DNA from: a virus
Direction: 5' to 3' (one strand)
Virus record (IMG/VR): IMGVR_UViG_3300021964_000326
Coordinates: 1-30,163 of that record
Length of the DNA: 30,163 nucleotides
Shown: piece after piece, positions 28,513 through 30,163 of the stretch
How positions within the stretch are numbered: the stretch's first letter is position 1
Layout: every line of letters begins with the position of its first letter
Notes under the pieces: model-generated
What the model was told of the DNA's origin: nothing
What the model saw: only the letters and a program-made list of their open reading frames with translations
The model's database searches: none
Position numbers and translations under genes: made by a program

Positions 28513-30163
28513 ATGGCTAAGACACGATTCATACAGTCTAGTTTTGTAAGCGGTGAGCTTAGTCCTCTACTGAAGGGTCGTATTGACCTTGCCCAGTATT
28601 ATCAGGGCGTACAGACCGCGAAGAACGTGGTTATCGTGCCTCAAGGCGGGATGAAGCGTCGGCCCGGTACCGAGTATGTGCAGACTGTTCTCAACACCCT
28701 TACTCGCAATACTACGGTTGCCACAGCGCCCAATGGTGGAACGGCTGCCAGCGTAAATGATGGCAACGATGCAACGGTATGCACCACCACTGTAGGTATA
28801 TCCACGACAAACCCGTATGTGGTTTGTAAGTTCGACTTAGGATCTGCCACAGCGGTAGAGTTTTTTGACGTTAGGAACGTGTTTCTGTCTGCTGGTACGT
28901 CTAGCGAGTTCAAGATCCAGTATTCAACGGACGATGTGACCTACACTAACGCGGCTAGTGTCCCGCTGCTGGGCGTATCCTCGCAGGATTTTCGGTTATT
29001 TGTAGGCAAGACGGCTAGATACTGGCGATTGGCTAGAATCGGCTCTACTGATCTAACTACTTCTGTGGTTTCGGTGGGTACGGTTGCGCCGATTGAGCAG
29101 ACTGCTACGGAATCTAACTTCAAGATGTTGGATTTCAGCGTGGAGGATGACCGGCACTACCTGTTAGTACTGACTGAGAACAACATTCGCGTATTCCGCG
29201 CACCAAATACTCATGTGGCGGACATAAAGACCACTATCGCGTCCGCTGATGTAAACGAAGTTAGAGATACGCAGGTAGAGAATGTGATGCTGTTGTTCCA
29301 AGAGGACACGGTTCCACAGCGATTGATTAATTTAGGCACTGACACTGATTGGTTTGTTGATGACGTGCCGTTTACCAACGTGCCTCAGTACGATTACAGC
29401 GATTCATCTAGCCCCACGCCCGTCAATGATGTGCAGGTTATGACACTTACCTCCTTTGTTGCTGGTGATAAGTTCCAGATAGACATAGAGGGAGTGGTAT
29501 CCAAGAACATTACGTTTGCTGGTGACGCTACTGCGGACGAGCAGGCGGCTACTGTTGCAAATATCCAACGCAATATCCAAGAAATGCCGGTGATGGGTGA
29601 GACAGGCGTGACTGTTGCCCGTACTGGTGCCGCTCAATACTCCATCACAGCGGGTGGAGAGTCGGCAAAAGACTTTGAATTGTACGCGGCCTTCGCTACT
29701 ACAGGCACTGCAAGCAAGACTATCGCCTTTGCCAAGTCTGCAAACGGTTCTCCACGGCGCGAGGACGTGTGGTCGGCTACCCGAGGCTACCCCAAGACAG
29801 CATGTTTCTATGAAGGACGGTTGGTTCTTGGCGGTACTCGGTCTAAGCCACAGTCTTTGTTCTTCTCCAAGTCTGGATCGTTCTTTGATTTCGACATTGG
29901 CGACGGCGATGATGACGAAGCAATCTTTGTGACTATTTCATCCCGCAAACTGAACGACATTGTTGACGTGTTTCCCGGTCGCAATCTGCAGGTATTCACT
30001 TCTGGGGCTGAGTTTGCAGTTATTAGCAAGCCGGTTACACCATCAAGTGCCCAAGTTGCACCACAAACGTCACACGGTTCTCTAAACGTAGAGACTCAGG
30101 ACGTAGACGGCTCCACTATCTTTGTGGATCGTAACGGTAAGTCCATTAGAGACTTTGTGTTCT
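28513..30163 (+). CDS. Tail tubular protein B (nozzle), N-terminal part
   Basis: This gene runs off the right end and continues at base 1, ending at 976; joined length is about 826 residues. It opens MAKTRFIQSSFVSGELSPLL, then GRIDLAQYYQGVQTAKNVVI and GGMKRRPGTEYV, a hallmark of podovirus tubular B proteins. Residues about 60-200 look like an inserted F5/8 type C (discoidin) domain: NDGNDATVCTTTVG, YVVCKFDLGSATAVEFFDV, FKIQYSTDDVTYT, ARYWRLAR. After it, the nozzle sequence resumes (LVLTENNIRVF, GRLVLGGTRSKPQSLFFSKS). It starts one base after the previous stop. Confidence 0.92.
   Translation, partial: MAKTRFIQSSFVSGELSPLLKGRIDLAQYYQGVQTAKNVVIVPQGGMKRRPGTEYVQTVLNTLTRNTTVATAPNGGTAASVNDGNDATVCTTTVGISTTNPYVVCKFDLGSATAVEFFDVRNVFLSAGTSSEFKIQYSTDDVTYTNAASVPLLGVSSQDFRLFVGKTARYWRLARIGSTDLTTSVVSVGTVAPIEQTATESNFKMLDFSVEDDRHYLLVLTENNIRVFRAPNTHVADIKTTIASADVNEVRDTQVENVMLLFQEDTVPQRLINLGTDTDWFVDDVPFTNVPQYDYSDSSSPTPVNDVQVMTLTSFVAGDKFQIDIEGVVSKNITFAGDATADEQAATVANIQRNIQEMPVMGETGVTVARTGAAQYSITAGGESAKDFELYAAFATTGTASKTIAFAKSANGSPRREDVWSATRGYPKTACFYEGRLVLGGTRSKPQSLFFSKSGSFFDFDIGDGDDDEAIFVTISSRKLNDIVDVFPGRNLQVFTSGAEFAVISKPVTPSSAQVAPQTSHGSLNVETQDVDGSTIFVDRNGKSIRDFVF
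30018..30163. repeat. Terminal overlap, right copy
   Basis: Copy of bases 1-146 with C at 30144 in place of G at 127, a silent change. Removing one copy gives a 30,017-bp circle with one uninterrupted tubular B gene. Confidence 0.95.

Noticed and set aside
1-30163. CRISPR array, diversity-generating retroelement, integrase, tRNA genes
   Set aside because: No regularly spaced repeats, no reverse transcriptase motif, no template/variable repeat pair near the spike genes, no recombinase motif and no convincing tRNA were found by eye.

Overview
The window is essentially one complete small tailed-phage genome, not a piece of a bacterial chromosome. Its first 146 bases recur at its last 146 with one synonymous difference, and the gene cut at the right end continues in frame at the left end. 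The sequence therefore closes into a circle of about 30,017 bp. Genes are tightly packed, mostly with 1-4 base overlaps. The virion genes form a podovirus set with T7-type order: portal/connector, scaffold, capsid, tail tubular proteins A and B, three internal virion proteins, tail fibre. No RNA polymerase, DNA polymerase, primase, helicase or integrase is recognisable. Sigma70-like promoters, the M15 endolysin, the 3-TM holin, and the NinG, Rad52 and Cro families suggest a Gram-negative, probably proteobacterial, host. Short accessory families I associate with aquatic phages hint at a water-borne host. Host identity is inference.

Layout, reading rightward. 1-7727: C-terminal part of the tail nozzle (tubular B) and internal virion proteins. 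7724-11172: tail fibre, second fibre protein, and a pectate-lyase-fold tailspike. 11224-14134: small structural or unknown proteins, then the lysis cassette (TM protein, 3-TM holin, small basic protein, M15 endolysin, membrane protein). 16901-14126 on the minus strand: early replication/recombination operon (two acidic proteins, Rad52-like annealase, SSB-like protein, secreted protein, possible helicase-loader-like protein, zinc-ribbon protein, HTH protein). 16902-17009: divergent control region with a leftward promoter and a palindromic operator. 17010-19814: rightward early operon that begins with a Cro/YdaS-like repressor, followed by about 340 noncoding bases rich in RNA hairpins, then an unknown protein, NinG, a metallophosphoesterase and small proteins. 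20453-19792 minus: three small genes from their own promoter. 20601-25926: packaging, portal and scaffold. 25927-26101: promoter and structured leader. 26102-30163: capsid, a small capsid-associated protein, a terminator, tail tubular A, a C1q-like protein, and tail tubular B.

How it works together. The Cro-like protein probably controls the early promoters. The phage appears to borrow the host replisome and to use Rad52/SSB/NinG recombination, perhaps to make concatemers for terminase. Late genes make a short-tailed virion with internal ejection proteins and a polysaccharide-directed spike.

Observations worth most attention: the structured RNA after cro; a duplicated promoter-to-ribosome-binding-site cassette in front of two leftward operons, which also corrects one start codon; a probable ATT start codon at 12224; a discoidin-like insertion in the tail nozzle; and a structured leader before the capsid gene.
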